64,000 nucleotides of DNA from positions 633,856 through 697,855 of the forward strand of contig JANQQE010000011.1 in assembly GCA_028285105.1 (NCBI GenBank), given 5' to 3'. The notes under the pieces are model-generated. The model was not told the DNA's origin, did not search any database, and worked only from the letters and a program-made list of their open reading frames with translations. The position numbers and the translations under genes are program-made. This document shows positions 26,438-38,346 of this stretch, one piece after another. This DNA is from Alphaproteobacteria bacterium (GTDB lineage: Bacteria > Planctomycetota > Phycisphaerae > UBA1845). Position 1 is the first letter of the stretch, and each line of letters opens with the position of its first letter.

Positions 26438-29229
26438 CCACCAAAACAAAAAAGGCCGCGCCCAAAAAACGGAAAACCAGCAAGCGTAAGAAGACGACCA
26501 AAATTGCGTCGTCTTCGACAGCTCGACGCAAACGCGTCAAACGGACGCCTCCGAAGAAAGACGTTTTGGCAGTGGCGACTGCGACCTCTTCCGAATCCAG
26601 CGAAAACGTGGCTGATACGACGGTGGCAGGTGTTGCGACCGATGCCTCCGCGAAGATCGCCCCCGCGCCGGCGGTGATCGAAAACGACTCCAAGACACCC
26701 CCCAAGTCGCGTCCCCGAACCCTAAAGCGTGCCAAGCCGCGCGTTTCCTCCACCGTCAGTTCAGACGTTGAAACCAACGGGACAACCCGAAAGCGTGTAA
26801 CCAAGCGGCGCTCGGCGGCATCGCGTGCTGAAGTATCACCTGGCACCGAAGAATCGAAGGCTTCACCCCCGGCAACCCCTAGTGCAAAATCGCAAACTGC
26901 CGCGGTCGCCAAAGAAGCGGCATCAATAGCGTCGCACGTAAACAAATCCAAAGAACCGTTTGGCGCCGGAATCGGCAAAAGCCGACGCACAACTTCCGAT
27001 GCGTCAACCGCAACCGGTGAATCGACACCTGCAACCCAACCAGGTTCCGAACCCTCCGGCGAAGCACGCAGCGCACCCAATGACGAATCAGACGCTGGTA
27101 AGGACAAACCAAAAAGCCGTCGCAAACGCGGTGGCAAGGGTCGGCGGAAAAAAACGACGGTAACCGGTAATACTGGCGGAACAGATACAGCCAAGGCTGC
27201 GCCGACCGACGCCACCGAATCGGAATCGTCAGCCGATGGCTCGGAACAACCAGGCGAAACGGAAGAAGAAAGAAAAGCACGTGTCGTTTTGAAAAGACGC
27301 CCAATACGTCGGGCACGACGATCCAAATCGCGTGGAAAAACCGACGGTAAAACCGATCGGAAAACCGAAGCCAAGTCCGGTCCGAAGGTCGCGGCGGCAA
27401 CAGAAAGCACAATTGCCAACGAAAAAGAAGCGCAGGCTCAACCCAAGACCAAAGATACAGACGCCAAGACCTTCCAACCGGGCGAAAGTTCTGGCCAACC
27501 GGGCGAAAGTTCTGGAAAAAGTACTTCGACCCGTGGTCGTCGCCGACGGCGCGGGCAAAGCAAATCGGCAAAGAAAGTCCAGACGGAAACATCACCCGCA
27601 CCCGTCGCCGCGAGTATCGAAGTTGCAGACGATCTTGCGGAGTTGGCAGAGGACATCTCGGTCATTACCGATGACAGCCCCAAAGTCTCGCTCCAAAGCG
27701 AAGGTCGCGAGATGATAATCAACTCGACGGCAGGGGCTGAGTGCCGCATTGCGATTTTGCACAATGGACGCCTTGAAGAAATCTACATCGAACGCCAAAG
27801 TGCCGCATCGCACGTTGGCAATATCTACAAGGGCAAGATCACCAATGTCGAGTCCAGTATCCAAGCCGCCTTCGTCGACTTCGGACTGGCGAAGAATGGG
27901 TTCCTCCATATCTCCGACGTGCTGCCGAAATACTTTCCGAACAAAGCCGACGCCACCGAAGACGTCGGCAAGAAAGTCCCTCGTCGCGATCGCCCGCCGA
28001 TTCAGAAGTGCTTCCGTCGTGGCGACGAAGTGATCGTGCAGGTGGCCAAGGAAGGTGTGGGCACGAAGGGACCAACGCTTACGACTTATCTTTCAATCCC
28101 GGGAAGATTCGTCGTGATGATGCCGGGCATGAGCAAACTCGGTGTGTCGCGCCGCATCGAAGACGATGCCGACCGCAAAGCCATGCGCGACCTGCTTGGA
28201 CAGTTGACGATGCCCGAGGGAATGGGTTTTATCCTTCGAACGGCGGGGCTGAATCGCAACAAGCGCGAACTGCAAAGCGATTTGAATTACCTGAATCGAT
28301 TGTGGAAAACGGTTCAGAAACGCATCAAGAACCAAGCCACACCCTGCGAGTTGTATCAGGAATCGGACCTGGTCATCCGTACCATTCGCGATGTCTACTC
28401 GAGCGACTTCAAACGCATCGTGGTCGATGACCACAAGGTGGCTGTGAAGGCGAAAGACTTCCTCCGCATCGCCATGCCGCGCACGCAGGGCGATGTCGTT
28501 GCGTATCAAAAGCACGAACCGATCTTTCATCATTACGGGATCGAGCAGGAAATTCAGCGCATCTATTCGCGCCATGTCCCCCTGCCTTCGGGTGGATCCA
28601 TTGTCATCGATTCGACTGAGGCGATGGTGGCGATCGACGTGAACAGCGGCAAGTACCGCGACCAGAATGACGCCGAAGAAACCGCCTATCGCATCAACTT
28701 GGAAGCCGCTGAAGAAATTGCGCGACAGCTTCGGCTGCGCGATCTGGGCGGCTTGGTGGTTTGCGACTTTATCGACATGCGACTGGACCGTCATAAACGC
28801 GCGGTCGAGAAAGCCCTTCGAGACGCCCTTAAGTTGCACAAGGAACGGGCCCGCATTCTTCGCATGAGCAAATTTGGCTTGATCGAAATGACCCGCCAGC
28901 GACAGGGGCCGTCAATCAAACGCAGCGTGTTCGTGGATTGTCGCCACTGTTCTGGCAGCGGACTGGTCAAAACCGCAGAGTCGATGTCGTTGGAAGTGCT
29001 TCGCATCATGCAACTGCTGACCCATCGCGACGACGTCGCCCAGGTTGTCGTTTCGGTGGCACCCGATGTTTGCACGCTGGTTGTGAACGAGCAACGATCC
29101 TTCCTGAACCATCTTGAGACCAAGTCGAATAAGAAGATCTCGATTTTGCCGGATCCGACGTTTACGAATGATCAGGTTTCGTACAAGGCCATCGACGATC
29201 GCGGAATGCCGCTTCGAATCGAGGTCTAG
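26398..29229 (+). CDS. rng: Ribonuclease E/G with long basic N-terminal extension
   Basis: Residues 1 to about 435 are low complexity, rich in Lys, Arg, Ala, Ser and Thr, with repeated KRRKK and GRRRRRGQ-like patches. The catalytic part begins near 440 with the S1-like piece GNIYKGKI / ESSIQAAFVDFG. The metal Asp residues are in VAIDVNSGK (near 746) and CDFIDMR (near 790). The zinc-link pair is CRHC (near 848). Spacing between these sites is the same as in E. coli RNase E. The C-terminal scaffold region of E. coli RNase E is absent, so the degradosome-type disordered region, if any, sits at the other end. ATG at 26398 overlaps the DUF2344 gene. Confidence 0.93.
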   Translation: MAQKPENEERKSVATKTKKAAPKKRKTSKRKKTTKIASSSTARRKRVKRTPPKKDVLAVATATSSESSENVADTTVAGVATDASAKIAPAPAVIENDSKTPPKSRPRTLKRAKPRVSSTVSSDVETNGTTRKRVTKRRSAASRAEVSPGTEESKASPPATPSAKSQTAAVAKEAASIASHVNKSKEPFGAGIGKSRRTTSDASTATGESTPATQPGSEPSGEARSAPNDESDAGKDKPKSRRKRGGKGRRKKTTVTGNTGGTDTAKAAPTDATESESSADGSEQPGETEEERKARVVLKRRPIRRARRSKSRGKTDGKTDRKTEAKSGPKVAAATESTIANEKEAQAQPKTKDTDAKTFQPGESSGQPGESSGKSTSTRGRRRRRGQSKSAKKVQTETSPAPVAASIEVADDLAELAEDISVITDDSPKVSLQSEGREMIINSTAGAECRIAILHNGRLEEIYIERQSAASHVGNIYKGKITNVESSIQAAFVDFGLAKNGFLHISDVLPKYFPNKADATEDVGKKVPRRDRPPIQKCFRRGDEVIVQVAKEGVGTKGPTLTTYLSIPGRFVVMMPGMSKLGVSRRIEDDADRKAMRDLLGQLTMPEGMGFILRTAGLNRNKRELQSDLNYLNRLWKTVQKRIKNQATPCELYQESDLVIRTIRDVYSSDFKRIVVDDHKVAVKAKDFLRIAMPRTQGDVVAYQKHEPIFHHYGIEQEIQRIYSRHVPLPSGGSIVIDSTEAMVAIDVNSGKYRDQNDAEETAYRINLEAAEEIARQLRLRDLGGLVVCDFIDMRLDRHKRAVEKALRDALKLHKERARILRMSKFGLIEMTRQRQGPSIKRSVFVDCRHCSGSGLVKTAESMSLEVLRIMQLLTHRDDVAQVVVSVAPDVCTLVVNEQRSFLNHLETKSNKKISILPDPTFTNDQVSYKAIDDRGMPLRIEV

Positions 29230-29636
29230 GCAAGGCACAGCCATAGCATGACAAATCTCTGGTCACCTGACTGGAACTGATCAGGCAGTCTGGCAGTGCA
29301 TTTCATATTTCGAAGTACGAAAAGAGCTAATCCATGCCCTGCGAAGTCACTGCTGACACAATATCATTCGCACCAGCCGTAGCGGGAGAGTATCGATTCC
29401 GACTGACGACTTCTAAGGACGATTCACCGGTTTAGGTAAGTGATACGGTTATGCTGACTCTTACAGAATAGCTTACAACCATCAGTTCTATTTACCTGGC
29501 TAACGCTCATCGGCGAATGCACCGGTTGCAACAAACACGGGAATCTTGCTTACTGTGAATGCACCTGATTTGGTGTGAACCGACGTTCCGCTGCGAAAAC
29601 GCTACAAACGCTCCAAAGTCGCAAATTGTTTTGAAT
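29230..29636. other. Intergenic stretch between convergent genes
   Basis: About 400 bases between the RNase E/G stop and the stop of the last lipid-operon gene. No open frame, tRNA or strong terminator hairpin could be supported. A short imperfect repeat GATCAGGCAGTCTGGCAG at about 29279-29296 is the only structured piece seen. Confidence 0.4.
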
Positions 29637-30410
29637 TCATAGAAAACCACGATCGGGTGGCGGATCGACGGGGTGGGCAATCAGGTCGGCATGGACTGGG
29701 CCGGCGACGGTTTCGTAGGCTTTGTCTCTGATTGCCGGGATGTCTTCGCGTTTGACGTTTTCCATTTCGATTGGTTTGTGGACGTGGACGACGATATTGG
29801 CCGGACGGAGCATCCAATCGCCTTTGCGCTTCAGTTGAAACGACCCGACAATGCTGACGGGAAGAATCGGATATTTGAACTTCTGTGCCATCACAAATAT
29901 GCCGTCATTGAATGGACCCACGCGACCGTTGCGGGTGCGGGTTCCTTCGGGTAGCACCATCAGGTTGGTTCCGCGCTCCAACGTTTCTTTGGTCAATCGA
30001 AAAATCTTACGGACGTTGGCCGTGTTCTTATCGACGGCGACAGGTACGTTTCCGTAAACTTTCATGAACCAGCCGTACATCGGAATCTTGAAATGCGATT
30101 CCAATTCCATACCACAAGAAAACTTGCTCGTCGCTCCGTAGATCGTAAAAGGGTCGAAAATATTGACATGGTTGCTGACAATAATATAGGTGCGCGATCG
30201 ATCGTATTCTGCGGCGCGATGAACACGATAACGCGCACCAGTACACACCAATAGCAACCGAGAAAAGAATCGGACCAGCCAATCTGTTCGATGCGCCCCG
30301 ATGACCTTCGCGAGCAGAATCAAGAATCCAACGCTGAGGAAAAACGTCGGTCCGGAAATGGCCCAAGCCAATACGCTTCTAATGTTCAAATAAATTCTTC
30401 TCATACGCAT
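29637..30410 (-). CDS. plsC: 1-acyl-glycerol-3-phosphate acyltransferase family protein (PlsC)
   Basis: PlsC acyltransferase, 257 residues. Motif I is NHVNIFD (residues 80-86, NHx4D intact) and motif III is LPEGTRTRNG near residue 157. One or two N-terminal hydrophobic segments (SVGFLILLAKVIG) anchor it at the membrane. It transfers an acyl chain to a lipid hydroxyl. It overlaps the lipid-kinase gene by ten bases and is the last gene of the nine-gene operon. The normal substrate is lysophosphatidic acid, but the context points to a special lipid. Confidence 0.9.
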   Translation of the reverse strand: MRMRRIYLNIRSVLAWAISGPTFFLSVGFLILLAKVIGAHRTDWLVRFFSRLLLVCTGARYRVHRAAEYDRSRTYIIVSNHVNIFDPFTIYGATSKFSCGMELESHFKIPMYGWFMKVYGNVPVAVDKNTANVRKIFRLTKETLERGTNLMVLPEGTRTRNGRVGPFNDGIFVMAQKFKYPILPVSIVGSFQLKRKGDWMLRPANIVVHVHKPIEMENVKREDIPAIRDKAYETVAGPVHADLIAHPVDPPPDRGFL

Positions 30411-31299
30411 ACTTCCAATGCGCCGGGTAAAACATCCAGCGATTCACATCGAATCCGAATCACTTCGCCATCAACCATCACATCGATCGGGCCGTCCAAA
30501 TCGAAATCGAACCGACTCACCCGGCGGACCTCTGCCATCGGATGCCTCACATGGGTTCCGTCGTAAATTCGCTTCAATTGGCCCAACGCACCCAGGCGAC
30601 CGATGGGCCCCCACCGAATGTACTCAATCTTTCCGTCGGTCGGATCGGCATCGGGGGCGATCATCATTGTGCCACCGGTAAACTTGCTGTTGTTGAACGA
30701 AAGAAACAGGCACTTGCGATCGTCGGTTTGAACGTTGCCATCAATCTGCAACGGAAAACTTCGGCGCTCGTGCTTCAGCAAACATACCAAAACCCCCGCA
30801 AGATAACCGGCTGGTCCAAACCGTTTGAACCGGCGGTTCGTGACAGCCGCCGCATTGGCTGCGAATCCGATGCTGAGCAGGTTGATAAAGAAAATCGTTC
30901 CGCCTTGATGCTTCATCCGCAACACGTCACAATCTCGTGTGCGTCCATCAAGCAAAGACGCTATCGCATACGCAGCTCCGTCCTTTGAGAAATCGCGAAG
31001 AAACGAATTGCCCGTACCCAATGGCAACAATGCCAATCGCGGTTTCGGTCCATCGAGCGCTTCAGGAAACAGACCGTTTACGATCTCGTACGAAGTGCCG
31101 TCACCTCCGACGGCCATGAAGTCGGTGCGCCCGTTGGCGTATTCTGCACGGACGATCTCAGTTGCATGACCGCGCGATTTCGTTTCGACGACATCGACGC
31201 TGATCCCTTTCGTTCGCAGGTCGGCGATGACCGCGTCGGCTTGCTTGCCGCACCGTTTGCCGCCTGCCGCACGGTTCACCACTGCCAGGAAGGTGCGAC

Positions 31300-31303
<4 letters not shown>
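30401..31303 (-). CDS. Diacylglycerol/lipid kinase family protein
   Basis: DagK/YegS/sphingosine-kinase-like catalytic domain. Nucleotide motif VNRAAGGKR at residues 9-17, the hallmark GGDGT at 66-70, then [14 protein letters not shown]. The C-terminal domain has the Asp/Asn pattern of the family ([15 protein letters not shown]). It phosphorylates a lipid alcohol with ATP. It overlaps the acyl-ligase gene by four bases (ATGA). Diacylglycerol, an alkylglycerol or a lipid-type amino alcohol are possible substrates. Confidence 0.9.
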
Positions 31304-33011
<1,708 letters not shown>

Positions 33012-33015
<4 letters not shown>

Positions 33016-33254
33016 ATGCGTTGCGAGATTCGGTCTGCGAGCGTTCTGAAATCGACGACGCCCTGCATCTCGTAGTCAGGAAGTTCAATGTTGAAATGAT
33101 TCTCCAGGCGCGTGAGCAATTCCAGCGCCTGCAAGCTGTCGATGCCGAGTTTTTGGAAGAAGTCGTCGTCGGGTGCGACATGATCGGGCGCGACTTTGAA
33201 ATGCTCGGCGGCAAGCTTCTGAATTTCGTCGATGATTTGCTGCGTTTCGGCCAA
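33012..33254 (-). CDS. Stand-alone acyl carrier protein
   Basis: 80-residue ACP with the phosphopantetheine Ser in [11 protein letters not shown] (Ser40) and the acidic helix-2 pattern. The TTG at 33254 is chosen because GGAG lies eight bases upstream and because it gives the normal ACP length; a longer frame runs upstream across the hydratase gene but looks non-coding. It is separated by 61 bases from the hydratase gene and overlaps the acyl ligase by four. It is not beside fabD/fabG/fabF, so it is a specialised ACP. Confidence 0.85.
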
Positions 33255-33315
33255 TGCTCGCACTCCACTCTGAGCGATGGATTGATTCGGATATTTCTCG
33301 CAGCATCCTATTCGA

Positions 33316-34122
33316 TCAGGGCAAATACGGGTAGGGGTCTTCGCTTTCGACGAATCGACGGAGTCCGGCTTCCACTGCGGGTCGCGAGAACAGGTCGCAG
33401 AAAATCTCGATTTCCTCGCGGAGTTCGGCGTGCGGGATCGGTTTGACGAATCGTTTCGCCGCAATCGAGGTACCCTTGTCAAACTTAAGAATCTGGCGGG
33501 CGGTTGAGCGCGCTGCGACGAGCGATTTTCCTTCGCCGACAAGTTGGGAAACGAGTCCGACCTGGGCGGCTTTTGTGGCATTCATGCTTCGTCCGGTCAG
33601 GAGCAGATCGCGGACGACGGCATTTCCCAAATCGCGTTTCAATCGAGGGATCCCGCCGAAGCCAGGGATCAGACCGAGTCGAAGTTCCGGGAAGCAAAAC
33701 CGCGTCATCTTGTCGGCGATGATGAGATCGCAAACCAGTGCCAACTCAAAACCCCCGCCGAACGTTGTTCCATGGACGGCAGCGATGGTCGTCAGTGGCG
33801 ATTCGTCGATGGCATTGAGGACCGCATGAATGCGGTTCAGAAAGTCGCGCACGCCATCAACGCGATCGTTCGATTCCATCGACTTTCCGGTGTTGTAGAG
33901 TTCGCGAAGATCGGCGCCCGCGCAGAAACCAGCCGCAATGGAACTTTGGATAAGCAATGCGGACGCCTCATTCTGCAAATCGGGAAGCACTGCGACAAAA
34001 GCTTCCAGGTCGGCGAGCGTCTGCGAACCGATTTCGTTGGCGGGAGCGCGGTGAAGTTCCAACTCGATGACGCCATCCATGCGCGACCAGGAAAGCGTTT
34101 CGGTCTTGACGATGTCGGTCAT
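33316..34122 (-). CDS. Enoyl-CoA hydratase/isomerase family protein
   Basis: Crotonase fold, 268 residues. Oxyanion-hole segments CAGADLREL and GTTFGGGFELALVCD are present. The catalytic Glu positions fit in FPELRLGLIPGFGG. The normal reaction is hydration of a trans-2-enoyl thioester, but family members also isomerise or cleave. There is no thiolase or acyl-CoA dehydrogenase here, so a beta-oxidation role is unlikely. Overlaps the second acyl ligase by four bases. Confidence 0.88.
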   Translation of the reverse strand: MTDIVKTETLSWSRMDGVIELELHRAPANEIGSQTLADLEAFVAVLPDLQNEASALLIQSSIAAGFCAGADLRELYNTGKSMESNDRVDGVRDFLNRIHAVLNAIDESPLTTIAAVHGTTFGGGFELALVCDLIIADKMTRFCFPELRLGLIPGFGGIPRLKRDLGNAVVRDLLLTGRSMNATKAAQVGLVSQLVGEGKSLVAARSTARQILKFDKGTSIAAKRFVKPIPHAELREEIEIFCDLFSRPAVEAGLRRFVESEDPYPYLP

Positions 34123-35768
34123 GACGCCTTCCTTTCGTACATCTTGTCGATGTCATCTTTGAAATGTTCGGCGATCGCGCTGCGACGTAGTTTTCCGTTG
34201 GCTGTCAGCAAACCCTCAATCGAATCGAGCGACTTTTCGCACACATGATATGCATGCACCTGTTTGTATTGCGTCTGAGAATCGTTGTACGCCTCCAACG
34301 CCTTTTCCACCGATTCACGCTCGATCGTACCAAACAAGAGTACGCCCAGGAAACTCCTTGAATTTCCAACCAGGACTGCGCTTGTCGCGTTCGGGATCGC
34401 TTCCATCAGCAACGCTTCCAGAGGCTCCGGGGCAATGTTGTGACCACTGTTGAGGATGATCAGATCCTTGATCCGACCGGTGATTTTCCAATTGCCGCCG
34501 GGGCTGACAACGCCCTGATCGCCGGTGCGAAACCAATCGCCATCGAAGACAGCCGCCGTCTCATCCCTACGATTCCAGTAACCCGCAAAGACATTCGGAC
34601 CACGAACCTGCACTTCATCGTTGTCGCCAAGCCGCATCTCGACGCCATCGATCGCATGCCCCACCCAGCCAGCTTGAATGTCATCCTCCAAATCCATCGT
34701 ACAGATCGCGGTCGTTTCTGTCAGGCCATAAACCTGAAGCACCTTGATGCCCATCAGTTCAAAGAAATGCTGCGTGTCTTCGGTCAAGGGCGCTGAGCCG
34801 CAAACGATGGCCTGCAAGTCTTTTGAAATGCCTTCCCGCACTGTCCGAAAGATAAACTGATTTGCCAGCGCCCACCACATGCTGTCCCCAAAAGATCGCC
34901 TCCCAGTCAACCGGTTCGCCCAAGCCGCCTTGGACCGGCTAAGCAATTTCTTGCCGAATCCTCCGCGTTCTTCCACCGCATTCTCGACACCGCGTTTGAT
35001 GCGTTCCAGAAACGTGGGGACATTCATGAAGAAGTGCGGTTGCGCTTCCTTTAACTCGGCGCGAATATTTTGAAGATCCGTAGACAAGTACAATGCGTTG
35101 CCTCGGATCAAACTCGACAGCATCAGAAACCACGAACCCGCAAAACAAAACGGTAGATAATGATAAAACCGTTGACGCCCGTGAACACCAGCCAGCAATT
35201 GATCGAACCGCCCCACCGTTCGCTCCAACATGAAGTCCAGATTACCGCACGTCAGCATCACACCCTTGGATACGCCGGACGTCCCAGAAGTGTAAATGAT
35301 CGCCACCACTCGGTCGGCTGGTATCGTTGGAGGATCCTGCCAGTTTTCTGCTTTCTCTTCATCGTGATAAACTTCAGCCAACACGCAAGTCGGCGGAGCG
35401 CCGGGCCAATTCTTGCCAATATCTTGTTGAACAGATGCGTCGCCACAAACGATCAGCACCGGTTCGCAATCGTGCATGATCGCGACCTGATCCTTCGGTG
35501 ACATGCGATCATAAAGCGGAACGACGATTCCGCCTTCCGCAATGATCGCCAGGTCCATCGCCACCCAATGAATGCTGTTGGAACCAATCAGGGCGCACCG
35601 TCGCCCCTCGCAAACACCGGCTTGGCGAATGAATCGCCGGGCTTGTTGAATTAGATTCCGGAGTTGGTGTCCGTCCACTTCTAACGTTGACGATTGGTGG
35701 ACTTCCGACAGAACGCTGCGGTCCGCCGATTGGTCGAGCGCGATAAAAATCTCGTCCAGAAAGCTCAT
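34119..35768 (-). CDS. AMP-dependent acyl ligase (second), long-chain FadD15-like
   Basis: Long-chain fatty acyl ligase of about 549 residues. ATP loop IIYTSGTSGVSKGVML, then QVYGLTETTAICTMD, FRTGDQG, and the hinge-region GRIKDLIILNSGHNIAPEPLE, typical of long-chain acyl-CoA synthetases of the FadD15 kind. The ATG at 35768 touches the last base of the pyruvyl transferase stop (TAATG), so translation is coupled. Why two ligases are present is not clear; one may make acyl-CoA and the other acyl-ACP. Confidence 0.9.
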   Translation of the reverse strand: MSFLDEIFIALDQSADRSVLSEVHQSSTLEVDGHQLRNLIQQARRFIRQAGVCEGRRCALIGSNSIHWVAMDLAIIAEGGIVVPLYDRMSPKDQVAIMHDCEPVLIVCGDASVQQDIGKNWPGAPPTCVLAEVYHDEEKAENWQDPPTIPADRVVAIIYTSGTSGVSKGVMLTCGNLDFMLERTVGRFDQLLAGVHGRQRFYHYLPFCFAGSWFLMLSSLIRGNALYLSTDLQNIRAELKEAQPHFFMNVPTFLERIKRGVENAVEERGGFGKKLLSRSKAAWANRLTGRRSFGDSMWWALANQFIFRTVREGISKDLQAIVCGSAPLTEDTQHFFELMGIKVLQVYGLTETTAICTMDLEDDIQAGWVGHAIDGVEMRLGDNDEVQVRGPNVFAGYWNRRDETAAVFDGDWFRTGDQGVVSPGGNWKITGRIKDLIILNSGHNIAPEPLEALLMEAIPNATSAVLVGNSRSFLGVLLFGTIERESVEKALEAYNDSQTQYKQVHAYHVCEKSLDSIEGLLTANGKLRRSAIAEHFKDDIDKMYERKAS

Positions 35769-37177
35769 TAACCGTGGATTTCCATCAACTTCAGGAGCGG
35801 TTGACTCAATTCTGGCAGGTACGCATCCCACCTGCGGACACCGCCAGCCAACGGAAATTCTGGGAAGCGGCGGCGGACGTGGTCTTCGAATCGGACACCC
35901 ATCTGGGCCATCACCTTGATGTTTTTCGCCACGCAGCCACTGATGCCGTCGCGAATTTTTTCTTCCTTGCGATTGAGCAACTTTAAAACCTCGAGGAGTT
36001 TCGGTTCGAGGTCGGGATCGTTGACGGTGAGGAATAATTCCTTTTGCCCCCGGTCGTGCATCAGGTTACGGATGCGTTCGTCCATGGTGACACCTGCTGA
36101 CACCACGCCCGCCGGCATGGTGGTGACGATACCGTGATATCGAGACGACACCATGTACGTTCCGCAGCGGGCAATGCTGACGAGTTGGTACATGTCGTAA
36201 TCGTTGGACGTCATCACCGGTGTGCCGCCGAGTTCATCGGCGACCTTGTGGCATGCGTCGGCGTCGAGTCGTTCCATTGCGACCATCACCGGAAAGACGT
36301 TGACGTTTTGCTTGAATGTCTTGATCGCACCTGCGAGCGACTTGATGTAGCGGGAGTATGCTGCATCGACATCAGGTCCGGAATTGTGGAAGTACATCGA
36401 TCGGTAATGGCTCGACTTGAACGCACCCGTGGTCATGCGTGCCATCCATTTGAGAACCGAAGCGCGCACCGGCCACCAGAATGGATTGATCGGGCAAACG
36501 ATCAAAATCGGCGTTCTCCCATCCCAGCCAGCACTCTTGAGCGCCTTCTCGCCAAACTCTGCCGGATGCGGTTCGAACGTCCAGGCGGTGTCGGTACCGA
36601 CGTCGGTTGAGATGCCGAGCTCGTGGAGAATATCGCGCGATTCGGTGTTGCGGGTGATGACCAGCGACTGGCGACAATAGCGTCGGCACATGCGTCTGAG
36701 GTATGCATCCATGTGACCGGCTTCTGCACCGTATCCGACGGACAAACCGTTGCGGGCGGACGCGAATCCGAGCGAACCAATCATCATGATCGATAGCGCA
36801 TTGGCAAACTTGCTCTTAAACATGGACCCTTCGCACGTCACCACGCCGTCGTAGTTGGAAAGTTCGCGCGACAGGAACGGCGGGAATACATCGGGGAAGC
36901 GAACCTGATGCGTGCCCTTGAAATACCCATCCGTCAGCTTTTTGTCTTGAGTCAGTACGCTGAGGTCGACGTTATTCGCCCCCAACACTCGGCGAATCTG
37001 TCGCAGCATTTCTTCGACCCGAACGTCAGCTCCGGTGTTGCGGGCGCCGTTGTATCCGGCGAATAGAAACTTCAGTTTGCGGTCTGATGTCCAGCGGTTG
37101 TGCGCACCGAGCATCCAACCGAGTTTCGACAATTCGATGAGTCCGCTGGTCCAGAGGCCCAGGGTGTAGTCCATCAT
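35768..37177 (-). CDS. Polysaccharide pyruvyl transferase family protein
   Basis: PS_pyruv_trans fold, about 470 residues with the conserved blocks [19 protein letters not shown], a central [10 protein letters not shown] region and the C-terminal SSRYHG motif (also [14 protein letters not shown]). Members add pyruvate ketals from PEP to sugars or lipids (for example CsaB acting on wall polymer). The double ATG at 37177/37174 has AGGAGG nine bases upstream, and the gene overlaps the SDR stop (ATGA). Its presence among lipid genes suggests that the product carries a pyruvyl group, or that the fold has a different use. Confidence 0.85.
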   Translation of the reverse strand: MMDYTLGLWTSGLIELSKLGWMLGAHNRWTSDRKLKFLFAGYNGARNTGADVRVEEMLRQIRRVLGANNVDLSVLTQDKKLTDGYFKGTHQVRFPDVFPPFLSRELSNYDGVVTCEGSMFKSKFANALSIMMIGSLGFASARNGLSVGYGAEAGHMDAYLRRMCRRYCRQSLVITRNTESRDILHELGISTDVGTDTAWTFEPHPAEFGEKALKSAGWDGRTPILIVCPINPFWWPVRASVLKWMARMTTGAFKSSHYRSMYFHNSGPDVDAAYSRYIKSLAGAIKTFKQNVNVFPVMVAMERLDADACHKVADELGGTPVMTSNDYDMYQLVSIARCGTYMVSSRYHGIVTTMPAGVVSAGVTMDERIRNLMHDRGQKELFLTVNDPDLEPKLLEVLKLLNRKEEKIRDGISGCVAKNIKVMAQMGVRFEDHVRRRFPEFPLAGGVRRWDAYLPELSQPLLKLMEIHG

Positions 37178-38346
37178 GTGCCTGTTCCTCCTGCGGTTGT
37201 CACGCCTTCTGCCTTCGCTGCGGCTGGCGTACCTGCCGGCCAATCGATGTACTTGTATTTGTAATCATGGTCCTTGCTGAATTGGTAGAGCGGATAGCAG
37301 TATTCGGAGAACTTGGTCGGCATCCGCCCCATCGCTTCGACAACTCGGCCATTGTCAAACACCGTGTTCCAAAGCAGATACGGTACGAAGACCTTCATCA
37401 ACGTTGCCGTGTAACCGATCTTCGATTTTCTGAACCGCGAAAAAAAGTTGATCGCGCCCTGGAACGGTTTTTCGAGGGGTGGAATAAACGACGGTCCCGA
37501 CTTGTTTCGCGCCCTTGAGATGGCGTCTGTCAGTTCTTGAAACGTCTGCGACCCGGTCCCAGACGAAAGGTGATAAATCGAATGCTTCAATTCGGGATCG
37601 ACGTGAATCTTCGCGATCGCTTCGGAAACGTATTCGACCGGGACGATATCGATGCGATCGTTCGGTCGAAACGGCAGGATCGGCAGCGACGCCAGAAACA
37701 CGAACGCCTGCACCATGTCGAATTGCGTCGTCTCGCCGTGGCGACTGTCTCCCAGGACGATGCTTGGACGAAAGATCGTGGTCTGAACGTCGGGCAACAA
37801 ATTGCCAACCATGTACTCGGTGAACTTTTTGGTGCGGGCGTAGGGGTCGTAATCGCTGCGGTCCCAGTCAACCGATTCGTCTTCGGTGACGACTGCATCC
37901 TGCCGCTCGCCAGCCACAGCGACCGTGCTGACGTGGCTGTACCTTCGCAGCCCATGCTTGTCCTGAATCTTTCGGGCGAGTTGGATCATCTCCAGCGTGC
38001 CGCGCAGGTTTACATTGAAACAGGCTTTGTGCGATTTGCGATTGAGCGATGCGGCGCAGTGGATGATCGAGTCGGTGGACTCAGCCAGTGCGTCATAGCG
38101 CTTTTCTTCCATGCCGAAGCGCTGACCGGTGAGATCGCCGCAGAACACGGAGATTCGATGCTTCAAATGGTCGTAAAACCGATCAAAGTCGAGATGGAGT
38201 TGCATCGATTTCCACAACCGATGCTGTGCTTCCTCTTCGCTTTTGGCGCGGACCAGCACGTTTAGCGACTGCCCATGATGTTCAAGCAACTCGGACGCCA
38301 CATGAGCGCCGACGTATCCGGTGGAACCGGTCAGGAAGATGGCCAT
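37174..38346 (-). CDS. Extended SDR, thioester-reductase-like
   Basis: Rossmann N-terminus with [10 protein letters not shown] at residues 5-14, [16 protein letters not shown] and YARTK, the YxxxK catalytic pair near 168. The pattern follows extended SDR proteins related to carboxylic acid reductase/thioester reductase domains (CAR, MupV-like). The AGGAGG site 12 bases upstream supports the ATG at 38346. It overlaps the previous gene by 16 bases. Two such reductases side by side could reduce acyl thioester to aldehyde and then to alcohol. Confidence 0.85.
   Translation of the reverse strand: MAIFLTGSTGYVGAHVASELLEHHGQSLNVLVRAKSEEEAQHRLWKSMQLHLDFDRFYDHLKHRISVFCGDLTGQRFGMEEKRYDALAESTDSIIHCAASLNRKSHKACFNVNLRGTLEMIQLARKIQDKHGLRRYSHVSTVAVAGERQDAVVTEDESVDWDRSDYDPYARTKKFTEYMVGNLLPDVQTTIFRPSIVLGDSRHGETTQFDMVQAFVFLASLPILPFRPNDRIDIVPVEYVSEAIAKIHVDPELKHSIYHLSSGTGSQTFQELTDAISRARNKSGPSFIPPLEKPFQGAINFFSRFRKSKIGYTATLMKVFVPYLLWNTVFDNGRVVEAMGRMPTKFSEYCYPLYQFSKDHDYKYKYIDWPAGTPAAAKAEGVTTAGGTGT

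Noticed and set aside
26403..27419. 338-residue frame antisense to the RNase E extension
   Set aside because: Product of low-complexity Lys/Arg/Ala/Ser codons on the other strand.
33255..33581. 109-residue N-terminal extension of the acyl carrier protein frame
   Set aside because: It overlaps the hydratase gene, is Ser/Arg-rich and has no domain; a TTG with GGAG gives the normal ACP length.
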